A DNA stretch of 64,000 bases from Calothrix anomala FACHB-343 (lineage in GTDB: Bacteria > Cyanobacteriota > Cyanobacteriia > Cyanobacteriales > Nostocaceae). Positions 33,598 through 41,337 of this stretch are shown here, in pieces (within the stretch, counting starts at the first letter, position 1; each line of letters opens with the position of its first letter). The DNA is taken from NCBI RefSeq assembly GCF_014696435.1, contig NZ_JACJQG010000019.1, positions 1-64,000 on the forward strand. Direction: 5' to 3'. The notes below the pieces were generated by a model. It made no database searches, was not told the origin of the DNA, and worked only from the letters and a program-made list of their open reading frames with translations. A program made the position numbers and the translations under genes.

Positions 33598-33927
33598 ATG
33601 CAAACATATTATTACGTTTTAGCAAGTCAACAATTCTTGGTACATGAAGAACCTATCGAAGAAGTTCTCAAAGAACGTACCCGTCACTATCACGAACAAG
33701 AAAAAGAAATTGATTTTTGGTTGGTAAAACAACCAGCTTTTTTAGAAGCACCAGAAATGGCAGCAATTAAAGCTAAATGTCCGCAACCAGCAGCAGCGAT
33801 TATTTCTACTAATTCGCAGTTTATTACCTGGCTAAAATTGCGCTTAGAGTATGTAATTGTGGGAGAATTCTCTGCGCCTTCAAATACTATTCCTAATCCG
33901 ATAGGATCTCTGGCTACAGTATCATAG
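33598..33927 (+). CDS. ycf54: Ycf54, Mg-protoporphyrin monomethyl ester cyclase factor
   Basis: Ycf54 is needed for assembly and activity of the oxidative (AcsF-type) cyclase that closes the fifth ring of chlorophyll. The 109-residue protein fits the conserved family over its whole length: TYYYVLASQQFL, EEVLKERTRHYHEQEKEIDFW, KQPAFLEAPEMAAIKAKCPQ, then ITWLKLRLEYVIVGEF with the conserved charged and aromatic residues. The frame begins at TTG 33565, with in-frame ATGs at 33592 and 33598. The latter has GGGA at proper spacing and gives the usual N-terminus. It is a single gene with heptamer arrays just downstream. Confidence 0.95.
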   Translation: MQTYYYVLASQQFLVHEEPIEEVLKERTRHYHEQEKEIDFWLVKQPAFLEAPEMAAIKAKCPQPAAAIISTNSQFITWLKLRLEYVIVGEFSAPSNTIPNPIGSLATVS

Positions 33928-33934
33928 AATACTT

Positions 33935-34013
33935 AGGGCATGGGGCATGGGGCATGGGGCATGGGGTATTGGGCATTTGTCATTTGTCATTTGTCATTTG
34001 TCATTTGTCAAAA
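33935..34013. repeat. GGGGCAT and TTTGTCA heptamer arrays
   Basis: Four GGGGCAT units (about 33937-33965) are followed by GTATTGGGCA and five TTTGTCA units (33975-34010). An ACGCGAT-type palindrome and (CCTCTGC)n heptamers (34069-34105) continue up to the next gene. Confidence 0.85.
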
Positions 34014-34134
34014 CAGAGGCGATTCATCGCGTCTCTACAATTGTAAATTTTCCTGACTGTCCCCCCTGCTTCCTCTGCTTCCTCTGCCCCCTCTGCCCTC
34101 TCTGCTCTCATCCCAAGGAACAAAATTTCAGTTG

Positions 34135-34803
34135 ATGAAATCTTTAAAAAAATCTTCTTGTATGTCTTTTACTGTCGTGCAGAGATTTGCAAATTTACCA
34201 CATACTTTAGTGTTTGCGATCGCTGGATTGATGGGTGGTATAAGTTCTGTTACCGCTCAACCGGCGATTCCTGTGTGTCAAGCACCTGAACCTGGTGAGT
34301 ATCTGTTATTGATAGTTAGTCCCACAGCAAATAGTCAAAAGCAATTACGCGATGCTTTACCTGCGGAAATTAAAACTACTACCTGTCAATATTTAACAGA
34401 TACAGTGACGCGCATTGGCGGATTTTACAAAATTGATGATGCTCAACGATGGGCAAGATACATCAATAATATTGTTGGTTTAACTGGGATTATCACCACT
34501 AAACCACCAGATACTCAACCAGTGCCAGCAGTCAGCTATAATCCTCAATCTTTAGGGGAAGGTTATGCTGTATTGGTTGATTATTTCAATCGTCCAGAAC
34601 TGGTCTCTAATGTACAACAAGTTGTTGGCGGTGATGTAGGATTTGTTTCCTACGGACAACGCCCTTACTTGCTGGCAGTGTATACCACTAACCAAAAAGA
34701 AGCCTATAACACATTGCAACAGCTTAATAATAGCGGCTTTGTCGCCTATGTCGTAGATAGCCGCAAGGTGATGCTACTACGCTCAAATGTGCGATCGCAG
34801 TGA
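34135..34803 (+). CDS. Exported hypothetical protein with SPOR-like repeats
   Basis: This 222-residue protein has a probable signal peptide (HTLVFAIAGLMGGISSVTA, ending near residue 42). The mature part contains repeated alpha-beta elements: YLLLIVSPTANSQKQLRDAL, FYKIDDAQRWARYINN, YAVLVDYFNRPELVSNVQQ and LLAVYTTNQKEAYNTLQQL. These recall SPOR-type peptidoglycan-binding folds, but this is only a structural impression. One Cys pair (VCQAPEP and TTCQYL) could form a disulfide. ATG 34135 is preferred to TTG 34132. I know no function. Confidence 0.65.
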   Translation: MKSLKKSSCMSFTVVQRFANLPHTLVFAIAGLMGGISSVTAQPAIPVCQAPEPGEYLLLIVSPTANSQKQLRDALPAEIKTTTCQYLTDTVTRIGGFYKIDDAQRWARYINNIVGLTGIITTKPPDTQPVPAVSYNPQSLGEGYAVLVDYFNRPELVSNVQQVVGGDVGFVSYGQRPYLLAVYTTNQKEAYNTLQQLNNSGFVAYVVDSRKVMLLRSNVRSQ

Positions 34804-34837
34804 TGGTTAGTTGTCAACAAAGTAATAGACAACAAAA

Positions 34838-34886
34838 TTTCTGAATTTTGAATTTTGAATTTTGAATTTTGAATTTTGAATTTTAA
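34838..34886. repeat. AATTTTG heptamer array
   Basis: Seven units of TTTTGAA lie between the convergent genes at 34803 and 34913. A second array of the same unit is at 35580-35622. Confidence 0.85.
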
Positions 34887-34912
34887 ATTGTTTGCTCCTC
34901 TACACTTTTGCA

Positions 34913-35380
34913 TCAGAGACTAGTAACTAAAAAAGACCGTGCTAACCAAGTAATGGTTATACCCAACGCTGAACCAGCGATAACTTGAACTGGTGTGTGT
35001 CCCAGCAATTCTTTTAAGCGGTCTTGGGTAAAATCATGTTTATCATCAAATAATTCATCAATCATTTGATTAAGAATCCGAGCTTGTTTACCAGCAGCTT
35101 GGCGCACTCCCGCCGCATCATACATAACAATGATGGCAAAAACTGTGGCTAGGGCAAAATCAGGAGATGCCCAGCCGAGAGTTTCGCCCACACCGGTAGC
35201 CAAAGATGTAACTAGCGCCGAGTGCGCACTTGGCATACCGCCAGTAGTGACTAATACACGTACATTGAGTTTGCGATTTTTAAATAGCTCGATGACGAGC
35301 TTCAGAGATTGAGCAATTAAACAAGCTACCAGAGCAACCAGCAGCACCCGGTTGTCTAAGATGTTGCCTATGTTCTGCAT
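34913..35380 (-). CDS. Divergent PAP2 family protein (DUF212)
   Basis: This 155-residue membrane protein of the divergent PAP2 family is related to acid phosphatases that act on lipid phosphates. Conserved blocks are LIAQSLKLVIELFKNRK, TTGGMPSAHSALVTSLATG with the SAH motif, FAIIVMYDAAGVRQAAGKQA, and LKELLGHTPVQVIAGSALG with GHT. Three to four hydrophobic segments are seen. It lies downstream of crtE and folD on the same strand. This order is familiar in cyanobacteria, and an action on isoprenoid diphosphates is conceivable but unproven. Confidence 0.9.
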   Translation of the reverse strand: MQNIGNILDNRVLLVALVACLIAQSLKLVIELFKNRKLNVRVLVTTGGMPSAHSALVTSLATGVGETLGWASPDFALATVFAIIVMYDAAGVRQAAGKQARILNQMIDELFDDKHDFTQDRLKELLGHTPVQVIAGSALGITITWLARSFLVTSL

Positions 35381-35692
35381 GGTATTTTGGTGAAGTTAGT
35401 AAATATTAGCAGCAGTTATTTATTTTGGAAACTACAAGATGCAACCCCAAAAATCAATTGATCGTCGCTACTTTCCAGTCAAAATCCCCTAAGTGATGAT
35501 ATTTAATCACAAGTTATACCAATTCTCCAAAATTCAGCACCAAATACAAAGTCTGGAAGCCTTGTTACATCTGGCTTTCTTAATTTTGAATTTTGAATTT
35601 TGAATTTTGAATTTTGAATTAGTATTAGTTACCCTACGGGCGACTAAGTGGGTAGAATCCAAAATCGGGATGAATTCCCCGTAGGGGTTGAC
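35381..35692. repeat. Intergenic with TTTTGAA heptamers and a CCCTACGGG inverted repeat
   Basis: Heptamers fill 35580-35622. CCCTACGGG at 35632 and CCCCGTAGGGG near 35678 form a hairpin just after the crtE stop, on its 3' side. No gene is seen. Confidence 0.6.
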
Positions 35693-36622
35693 TTAGTTAC
35701 TGCGATTGACAATAAAATGAGCGATCGCTTTTAAAGCTTGAGCTTTGTCTCCAAAAGAATCTAATTCTGCACAAGCGGCTTCAATTAGCTGTTGGGCTTT
35801 AATCCGGGATTCGTCAATTCCCCACAAGCTAGGATAAGTGACTTTCTGCGCTTTTAAATCTTTACCTGCGGTTTTACCTAATTCTTCTTGAGTGGCGGTG
35901 ATATCTAAAATATCGTCGATAATTTGGAATGCCAGACCAATATTCTGGGCATACCGAGTCAATTTTTGTAAATCTTCCGCCGATACTCCCGATAAAATTC
36001 CCCCACAAACTACACAAGCTTCTAACAGTGCAGCAGTTTTGTGATTATGAATAAAATTCAAAGTTTCTAGGGAAATATCGGCTTTACCTTCCGATTGTAA
36101 ATCTACTACTTGACCGCCAACCAAGCCAGCAGCACCTAAAGCCCTACCCAGACGGGCGACAACATGCAATACCCTATCTCTAGGCACGCTTTGGGGTGTT
36201 TGAGTAGCAACAAACTCAAAAGCGTAAGCTAATAATCCATCACCAGCTAAAATTGCAATATCTTCACCATAAATTTTGTGATTTGTCAACTTACCGCGAC
36301 GATAATCGTCATTGTCCATCGCTGGTAAATCATCGTGAATCAAAGACATGGTGTGAATCATTTCCACAGCGCAAGCGGTTGGCATAGCCATTTCAATCGT
36401 ACCGCCAGTCATTTCGCAGGTAGCAAGGCAGAGGATGGGACGTACACGCTTACCGCCAGCTAACAGAGAGTAGCGCATAGATTCATAGATTGTTTCGGGA
36501 TAGACGACAGGAATCGACCGATCCAAAGCAATTTCGCAAAGCTGTTGTCGCTCTTTGAGATAAGCTGATAGGTTAAACTTGTCTGTCTGGGGCGTTTTTT
36601 TAAACTTATCAGTTGCTACCAT
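35693..36622 (-). CDS. crtE: Geranylgeranyl diphosphate synthase
   Basis: This prenyltransferase extends farnesyl or shorter diphosphates to GGPP, the precursor of carotenoids, phytol and quinone tails. The 309-residue sequence has the first Asp-rich motif in [18 protein letters not shown], the helper block [23 protein letters not shown], the [10 protein letters not shown] block and the second Asp-rich motif [30 protein letters not shown] follows it. The residues before the first motif (MSLIHDD) fit the type II GGPP synthases, so I prefer CrtE to IspA. Transcription from folD to crtE is likely (115-base gap). Confidence 0.94.
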   Translation of the reverse strand: MVATDKFKKTPQTDKFNLSAYLKERQQLCEIALDRSIPVVYPETIYESMRYSLLAGGKRVRPILCLATCEMTGGTIEMAMPTACAVEMIHTMSLIHDDLPAMDNDDYRRGKLTNHKIYGEDIAILAGDGLLAYAFEFVATQTPQSVPRDRVLHVVARLGRALGAAGLVGGQVVDLQSEGKADISLETLNFIHNHKTAALLEACVVCGGILSGVSAEDLQKLTRYAQNIGLAFQIIDDILDITATQEELGKTAGKDLKAQKVTYPSLWGIDESRIKAQQLIEAACAELDSFGDKAQALKAIAHFIVNRSN

Positions 36623-36737
36623 TCTTAAAATTCCTGAAACTTTGGTATTTTTGTCATATACGTCACAATTTTAAGGGGCTTTGGTGCTGAAAACGCGAGT
36701 AATTATGAGTTAAGAATTAGTAACATTCACTCATAAT

Positions 36738-37631
36738 TTATAATTCAGCATTGGCAATTCCTAGCCGCCTTAAATAGCTGGCAAATGTGTTTTGCAACAA
36801 CATAGCAACAGTCATCGGCCCAACACCGCCAGGAACGGGGGTGAGAAACTCTGCTACGCCAGCTGTGGATTCCCCATCAACATCGCCGACTAAACGACTT
36901 TTGCCACTGGGATCTGCGATCCGATTCATCCCCACATCTACCACAACCGCGCCCGGTTTCACCATTTCTGCGGTAATCAATCCGGGAATTCCCACGGCTG
37001 CAATGAGAATATCGGCATTTTGGGTGATGGATTTGAGATCGTGCGATCGCGAGTGAGCAATAGTTACCGTAGCATTGGCTTCGAGCAGCATCAACGCCAT
37101 TGGCTTACCCACCAAAATACTACGTCCTACGACGACTGCTTGCTTTCCTTGTAAAGGAATTTTATATTCCGCCAACAATCGCATCACGCCAGCCGGGGTA
37201 CAACTGCGTAAACCCGCTTCTTGACGTACCAGTCGCCCTAAATTCACCGGATGTAAGCCGTCAGCATCTTTATCTGGATCGATTTGATTCAGCAAGCTCA
37301 CAGAATCCAAATGTTGGGGTAGGGGTAACTGTACAAGAATCCCATCTACCTGCGGATCTTGATTGAGTGCCGCAATGACATCTTCTAGTTCCCCTTGAGT
37401 AGTTTCTGTAGGGAAATGCTTACCAAAAGAAGCAATCCCCACCTTAGCGCAAGCTCGCTCTTTATTGCGCACGTAAGCAGCCGATGCGGGATTATCGCCA
37501 ACCATTAATACAGCTAATCCCGGAGGACGCCCAAGTTGGGGTTGTAACTCTGTAATCCGTTCCTTAAGTTTTAGCTGAATTTTTTCAGCTAAAGCTTTAC
37601 CATCAAGAAGTTTGGCAGTTTTAGTTTCCAT
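36738..37631 (-). CDS. folD: Methylenetetrahydrofolate dehydrogenase/cyclohydrolase
   Basis: This bifunctional cytoplasmic enzyme oxidises 5,10-methylene-THF to methenyl-THF and hydrolyses that to 10-formyl-THF. The 297-residue product is complete. It shows [23 protein letters not shown] with the catalytic Tyr-Lys region, [15 protein letters not shown], and [16 protein letters not shown]. The NADP-binding part [17 protein letters not shown] and the C-terminal [19 protein letters not shown] are also present. ATG 37631 ([15 protein letters not shown]) is the right start; the open frame extends to 37673 without support. It leads the folD-crtE-PAP2 group. Confidence 0.96.
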   Translation of the reverse strand: METKTAKLLDGKALAEKIQLKLKERITELQPQLGRPPGLAVLMVGDNPASAAYVRNKERACAKVGIASFGKHFPTETTQGELEDVIAALNQDPQVDGILVQLPLPQHLDSVSLLNQIDPDKDADGLHPVNLGRLVRQEAGLRSCTPAGVMRLLAEYKIPLQGKQAVVVGRSILVGKPMALMLLEANATVTIAHSRSHDLKSITQNADILIAAVGIPGLITAEMVKPGAVVVDVGMNRIADPSGKSRLVGDVDGESTAGVAEFLTPVPGGVGPMTVAMLLQNTFASYLRRLGIANAEL

Positions 37632-38151
37632 GAGAATTCCCAGAAAAATCGCCTTAAATCCAAAATCCAACATCTAGCCGACTGTAGCGGAGTCAACAGT
37701 CATCCATAAAATGTGTCTATTGACTATGATGGTCTTGCTATTTTATGGCGTAGCGTGGTGTGAAGTACTCCGGCTTGCTTCGCTGAAGCCGGAGCTTCAA
37801 AAGAAACAACCATCAACATTTCGCGTCTCATTCGCCGTTGCTCTGTTGGGCGTACCCATTGCTGAGTACCCGGAACTGAATCCGGTCTAAGTCTTACACA
37901 GCGTCTCTGGTATTGCTACCTTTATCTCCTCATGGGGAGAACCCGCGCAGCCACCCTGCTTCCCAAGGCAGTTTATTGCTTTTCCGTACACGTCTGTATG
38001 GCTTATCTTTTACCGCAGGACGCAACCTTGCGAACCAGTGACCGAGGTCTTTCCCCTTTTCTCACGCTCTTAGACTTGGTAAGCGTCGAGCCGCTACTGT
38101 GACCGTTTGTTATGAGCCGTGTGGGTGGGTCAACAACCATTTATATACTAA

Positions 38152-38184
38152 CATATAAAGACATACATTGTACGTCTTTATATG
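38152..38184. promoter_or_regulatory. 33-bp palindromic operator overlapping the RHH start codon
   Basis: CATATAAAGAC at 38152-38162 is the exact reverse complement of GTCTTTATATG at 38174-38184, with near-symmetric ATAC/GTAC between. The right arm contains the ATG of the RHH gene. Placement over the promoter and start suggests autorepression by the encoded protein, as is common for RHH repressors. Confidence 0.7.
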
Positions 38185-38361
38185 AAAACTGGAAGACTAA
38201 ATCTGCGACTTTCTGAAAACAGGTTGAACAAGTTGCGACTTTATGCACAGAACAAAGAAAAAACGGTCACGCAGCTTATTGAAGATTGGATCGATAAATT
38301 ACCAAGCCAAAAAACTGGCGACTCCTCAACGACCCCTCTCCCTAATCAACCTGACGGTTGA
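38182..38361 (+). CDS. Small ribbon-helix-helix (CopG/Arc-type) protein (59 aa)
   Basis: The reading frame ATG 38182 to TGA 38361 encodes 59 residues. The N-terminus has the RHH pattern: a short strand TGRLNLRLS, helix A ENRLNKLRLYAQNK, then KTVTQLIEDWIDKLP as helix B. A polar tail follows (SQKTGDSSTTPLPNQPDG). RHH dimers bind operators through the paired strands. A large palindrome overlaps the start codon, so autoregulation is likely. It lies within an IS605-like remnant. An overlapping frame at 38243-38599 is a shadow. It could be an accessory gene of the element or an orphan antitoxin; no toxin is adjacent. Confidence 0.75.
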   Translation: MKTGRLNLRLSENRLNKLRLYAQNKEKTVTQLIEDWIDKLPSQKTGDSSTTPLPNQPDG

Positions 38362-38499
38362 TATCGGTCGGGGGTCAATCCTCGCCGCCCGCTCCCTATC
38401 CCCACCCTGCTACGCTGAGGGTGGGGACTTCCGCGAACTGTTAAACAGCAAAATCATACTGCCTTATTTTCTCAGATTGACTGCATTATGGGGAGCAGG

Positions 38500-38602
38500 A
38501 GGGGGCAGGGAAGGGGGACAAGGGGGGCAAGGAGGACAAGGAGGACAATTGTACAGACAAGGGTTCATCGCGTCTCTGTTAATGACAAATGACCAATGAC
38601 AA
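38500..38602. repeat. GGGGCAAGGAGGACAAG repeats and AATGACA heptamers
   Basis: Purine-rich units (38496-38547), an inverted ACGCGAT-type relic and AATGACA/AATGACC heptamers (38580-38605) lead directly into the next gene, whose ATG belongs to the last heptamer. Confidence 0.75.
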
Positions 38603-39007
38603 ATGACTAAACAAAACTTTTCGCTAACTCATAGTATTTTGCCCTACCGCCTAGCATTGTTATTGCTATTGGTATGGGGACTTTTTAGTTGTGGTAACGT
38701 CTCACAACCGGGCTTTCAGGTGGGGAATTTCCGCATTGGGAGTAATATCACCCCTATAAGCGAAATTCAGCCAGTACAAGCCGATAAGGCTACAGTTTAC
38801 GTTCAAGGTAAAGTGGAAAGGCAAGTTCCCCTTTTGCAGCGCTGGGCTTATCAAATCGATGACTCTACTGGCAAAATTTGGGTGATTACTAGTCAAAATA
38901 AATTGAAACTAGGAGAACAAGCTGTTGTTAAAGGCAAAGTTAAGTATCAAAGCATACCTTTGGCTGGTAAGGAATTGGGAGAAATATATATTGAGGAGGA
39001 TTCTTAG
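38603..39007 (+). CDS. Putative lipoprotein with OB-like domain (134 aa)
   Basis: This is an exported protein with a hydrophobic N-terminal stretch (LALLLLLVWGLFSCGN). The LFSC sequence resembles a lipobox, so lipid modification at that cysteine (about residue 30) is likely. The mature part is beta-rich, with strands such as ATVYVQGKVERQVPLL, AYQIDDSTGKIWVITSQ and LGEQAVVKGKVKYQS, like the OB folds of small periplasmic proteins. I do not know a specific function. ATG 38603 sits at the end of AATGACA heptamers. A poorly spaced ribosome site is the weak point. Confidence 0.72.
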   Translation: MTKQNFSLTHSILPYRLALLLLLVWGLFSCGNVSQPGFQVGNFRIGSNITPISEIQPVQADKATVYVQGKVERQVPLLQRWAYQIDDSTGKIWVITSQNKLKLGEQAVVKGKVKYQSIPLAGKELGEIYIEEDS

Positions 39008-39106
39008 TAATGTTGATGGTTGACTGTTGACTGTTGACTGGGGGTGAATATTTACTGATAATTTTTGTGTTATTTATTACGGAAATATCTAATTAAATAA
39101 AACTTT

Positions 39107-39535
39107 ATGAGTAATGAAAAAGTGCAGGTAGCGATCGCAATTCTCCACCAAAACGATCAATTTCTCATGCAATTGCGAGACAACATCCCGACTATTCTTT
39201 ACCCTGGTTACTGGGCGCTGTTTGGCGGACATATCGAGTCGGGAGAAACGCCAGAGATTGCCGTCAAACGAGAAATTTTAGAAGAAATTGGTTATGATTT
39301 CTCTGAATTCACCCCATTTGCCTGTTATTGGGATGATAAAATCATCCGCCATGTTTTTCATGCCCCACTCTTGGTAGGTTTAGAACAACTGGTTTTAAAT
39401 GAAGGCTGGGACATGGGTTTATTGACATCCAAAGATATTCACCAAGGTAATTGTTACTCAAAAAATGCTGGTGAAATTAGACCTTTAGGGCCGATGCATC
39501 AGCGAATTATGCTGGATTTTATTGATAGTCAATAG
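39107..39535 (+). CDS. Nudix hydrolase
   Basis: This is a small pyrophosphohydrolase acting on nucleoside diphosphates linked to another group. The Nudix box is complete at residues 41-63: G-H-I-E-S-G-E, then REILEEIGY, with the Mg-binding glutamates. Upstream strands (QVAIAILHQNDQFLMQLRDN) and the block LYPGYWALFGGHIE are typical. The specific substrate cannot be told; similar cyanobacterial proteins are annotated only as NUDIX. The last codons (D-S-Q-stop) are already part of the heptamer array that follows, so the array touches the 3' end of the gene. Confidence 0.92.
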   Translation: MSNEKVQVAIAILHQNDQFLMQLRDNIPTILYPGYWALFGGHIESGETPEIAVKREILEEIGYDFSEFTPFACYWDDKIIRHVFHAPLLVGLEQLVLNEGWDMGLLTSKDIHQGNCYSKNAGEIRPLGPMHQRIMLDFIDSQ

Positions 39536-39697
39536 TCAACAGTCAATAGTCAACAGTCAATAGTCAACAGTCAACAGTCAACAGTCAACAGTCAACAGTC
39601 AACAGTCAACAGTCAACAGTCAACAGTCAACAGTCAACAGTCAATAGTCAACAGTCAACAGTCAACAGTCAACAGTCAACAGTCAACAGTCAACAGT
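39527..39697. repeat. Heptanucleotide array (CAACAGT)n, about 24 units
   Basis: This is a nearly pure array of GTCAACA with a few GTCAATA units. It starts within the last codons of the Nudix gene and ends about 20 bases before the AI-2E transporter start, so it makes up essentially the whole intergenic space. Confidence 0.95.
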
Positions 39698-39719
39698 TCC
39701 CCCTTGTGTGGAGTTACCA

Positions 39720-40814
39720 ATGCAATCAGTAAACAAACTACCGCGATGGTTAAATATAGGCTTGGCGTTTCCCATCGCCATTCTCAATGGTTGGCTATTG
39801 CTTCAGGTTGTACAGTATTTTCAACCGCTAGTTAGTATTATTGTGGCTGCTGTCTTGCTAGCGTTTGTGTTGAATTATCCCATTCAGTTTTTGCAGGAAC
39901 GGGGGGTGAAACGCAATCTGGCGATTGTCGTCGTGTTACTTTTGACTGTGATCGTACTTGTGGGTTTAGGTGTCACTTTAGTACCGCTAATCATACAACA
40001 GCTGAATGAATTAGCTAATATTCTGCCTTCTTGGATTGATTCTGCCGGCGAACAAATCCAGGCTTTACAAAGCTGGGCGGCTACACAACAACTACCGATT
40101 AATTTGGCTGGTTTGGCTACCCAAGCTTTAGAACGATTATCGAATCAGCTACAATCCTTTACGGGGAGAATTCTCAGTGTTGCCGTTGATACTATCGGGG
40201 TTGTAGTCAATGTATTGTTGACAGTGGTGCTGACTGTTTACATGGTACTAAATGGCGATCGCCTTTGGGATGGAATTTTTATGTGGTTTCCGCCGCATAT
40301 CGGCCCGAAGGTGCGGGAATTAATCAGGGAGGATTTTCATAATTATTTCATTGGTCAGGCAACATTAGGTGCTGTTTTAGCATCGGTAATGACATTGGCA
40401 TTTTTCGCACTTCAAGTTCCCTTAGCTTTACTTTTTGGCATTGGTATTGGCTTATTCTCACTCTTTCCCTTTGGTACGGGAATCGGTATTACTATAGTTA
40501 GTTTTTTAGTAGCATTGCAAAATATTTGGTTAGGGGTAGAAGTATTAGGTATAGCTGTAGCTATAGATCAAGTAAATGCCAATTTTGTTGCGCCGAGAAT
40601 TTTGGGTAATTTGACTGGTTTAAATCCTGTATGGGTAGTAATTTCTTTATTAATTGGCGCTAAATTGGGAGGAGTTTTAGGGTTATTAATTGCTATACCT
40701 ATTGCCAGTTTGATTAAAGATATTGTTGATAGCTGGCGTGATGGAGCATTTAGTCAAATTATTGTATCTAATGACAATATTAAGCCTCATGCTACTGTAG
40801 AAGTGGGAGACTAG
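39720..40814 (+). CDS. AI-2E family transporter
   Basis: This is a polytopic membrane protein of the AI-2E (TqsA/YdiK/PerM) family, about 364 residues with roughly eight helices. It shows the N-terminal pair (FPIAILNGWLLLQVV, LVSIIVAAVLLAFVLNYPIQF), the charged LQERGVKRNLAIVVVLL, and a long soluble stretch (IQALQSWAATQQLP). The core block ALLFGIGIGLFSLFPFGTGIG is followed by NANFVAPRILGNLTGLNPVWVVIS. Members export signalling molecules or ions; the substrate here is unknown. ATG 39720 is preferred to GTG 39708. The promoter must lie in or before the heptamer array, or the gene is read through from the Nudix gene. Confidence 0.9.
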   Translation: MQSVNKLPRWLNIGLAFPIAILNGWLLLQVVQYFQPLVSIIVAAVLLAFVLNYPIQFLQERGVKRNLAIVVVLLLTVIVLVGLGVTLVPLIIQQLNELANILPSWIDSAGEQIQALQSWAATQQLPINLAGLATQALERLSNQLQSFTGRILSVAVDTIGVVVNVLLTVVLTVYMVLNGDRLWDGIFMWFPPHIGPKVRELIREDFHNYFIGQATLGAVLASVMTLAFFALQVPLALLFGIGIGLFSLFPFGTGIGITIVSFLVALQNIWLGVEVLGIAVAIDQVNANFVAPRILGNLTGLNPVWVVISLLIGAKLGGVLGLLIAIPIASLIKDIVDSWRDGAFSQIIVSNDNIKPHATVEVGD

Positions 40815-40831
40815 TACCGCAGGGCGGAATT

Positions 40832-41337
40832 CAAAAGTCAAAAGTCAAAAGTCAACAGTTAACAGTCAACAGTCAACAGTCAACAGTCAAAGCTATGAAA
40901 AGTTGTTTTGTTGAGTATATTTCTAGCAGGTAATATACTGACACAACAAGAGCTATATGATTAATTTTTGTACCTCATACAGCAGATTGCAAGTTGGTAA
41001 GTTACAGATAATCGTTGATTGTAGGGGCACTGGCACTGCCATGCCCCAAAGCGTGTACCTCATTTACTCTATTTTTATTAATCAATACAGTTCAGTTAAG
41101 AATAATTGTAGGTTGGGTAGAGCGAAAGCGAAACCCAACAAAGCCGCTTTGATGTTGGGTTTCGTTCCTCAACCCAACCTACGTCTACCACCAGGGAGCA
41201 AGATGCTCCCACTACTTTTAAAACTATGGTTCTCAAAATAGATATGGTTAAGGTACAGATAATCGTTGATTGTAGGGGCACTGGCACTGCCATGCCCCAA
41301 AGCGCGTACCTCATTTACTGTATTCTTATTAATAACA
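40832..41337. repeat. Heptamers and two direct repeats around a 75-bp inverted repeat
   Basis: AAAAGTC and GTCAACA heptamers fill 40832-40890. Two direct copies of an inverted family C unit (ACAGATAATCGTTGATTGTA through CGTACCTCATTTACT) lie at about 41005-41070 and 41256-41322. Between them is an inverted repeat at 41108-41182 with ends GTAGGTTGGG and CCCAACCTAC and inner GAAACCCAACA. No gene is seen. Confidence 0.75.

Larger units (their letters stand above)
37760..38440 (-). mobile_element. IS605-like remnant without transposase
   Basis: The left boundary is a strong hairpin (GAAGTACTCCGGCTTGC pairing with GAAGCCGGAGCTTC, 37762-37798) ending GTGAAG, which on the minus strand reads ...CTTCAC. 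The right part holds another hairpin, TCCCCACCCTGC to GAGGGTGGGGA, at 38399-38427. The 350 bases at 37800-38150 are GC-richer, highly structured and non-coding, resembling the omega-RNA-bearing 3' region of TnpB elements. No tnpA or tnpB remains; the only gene inside is the ribbon-helix-helix ORF on the plus strand. The boundaries and IS605 affiliation are inferred by eye. Confidence 0.5.

Noticed and set aside
38243-38599. 118-residue open frame on the plus strand
   Set aside because: It overlaps the RHH gene in another frame, begins inside it, and ends in glycine repeats from GGGGCAAGGAGG units.
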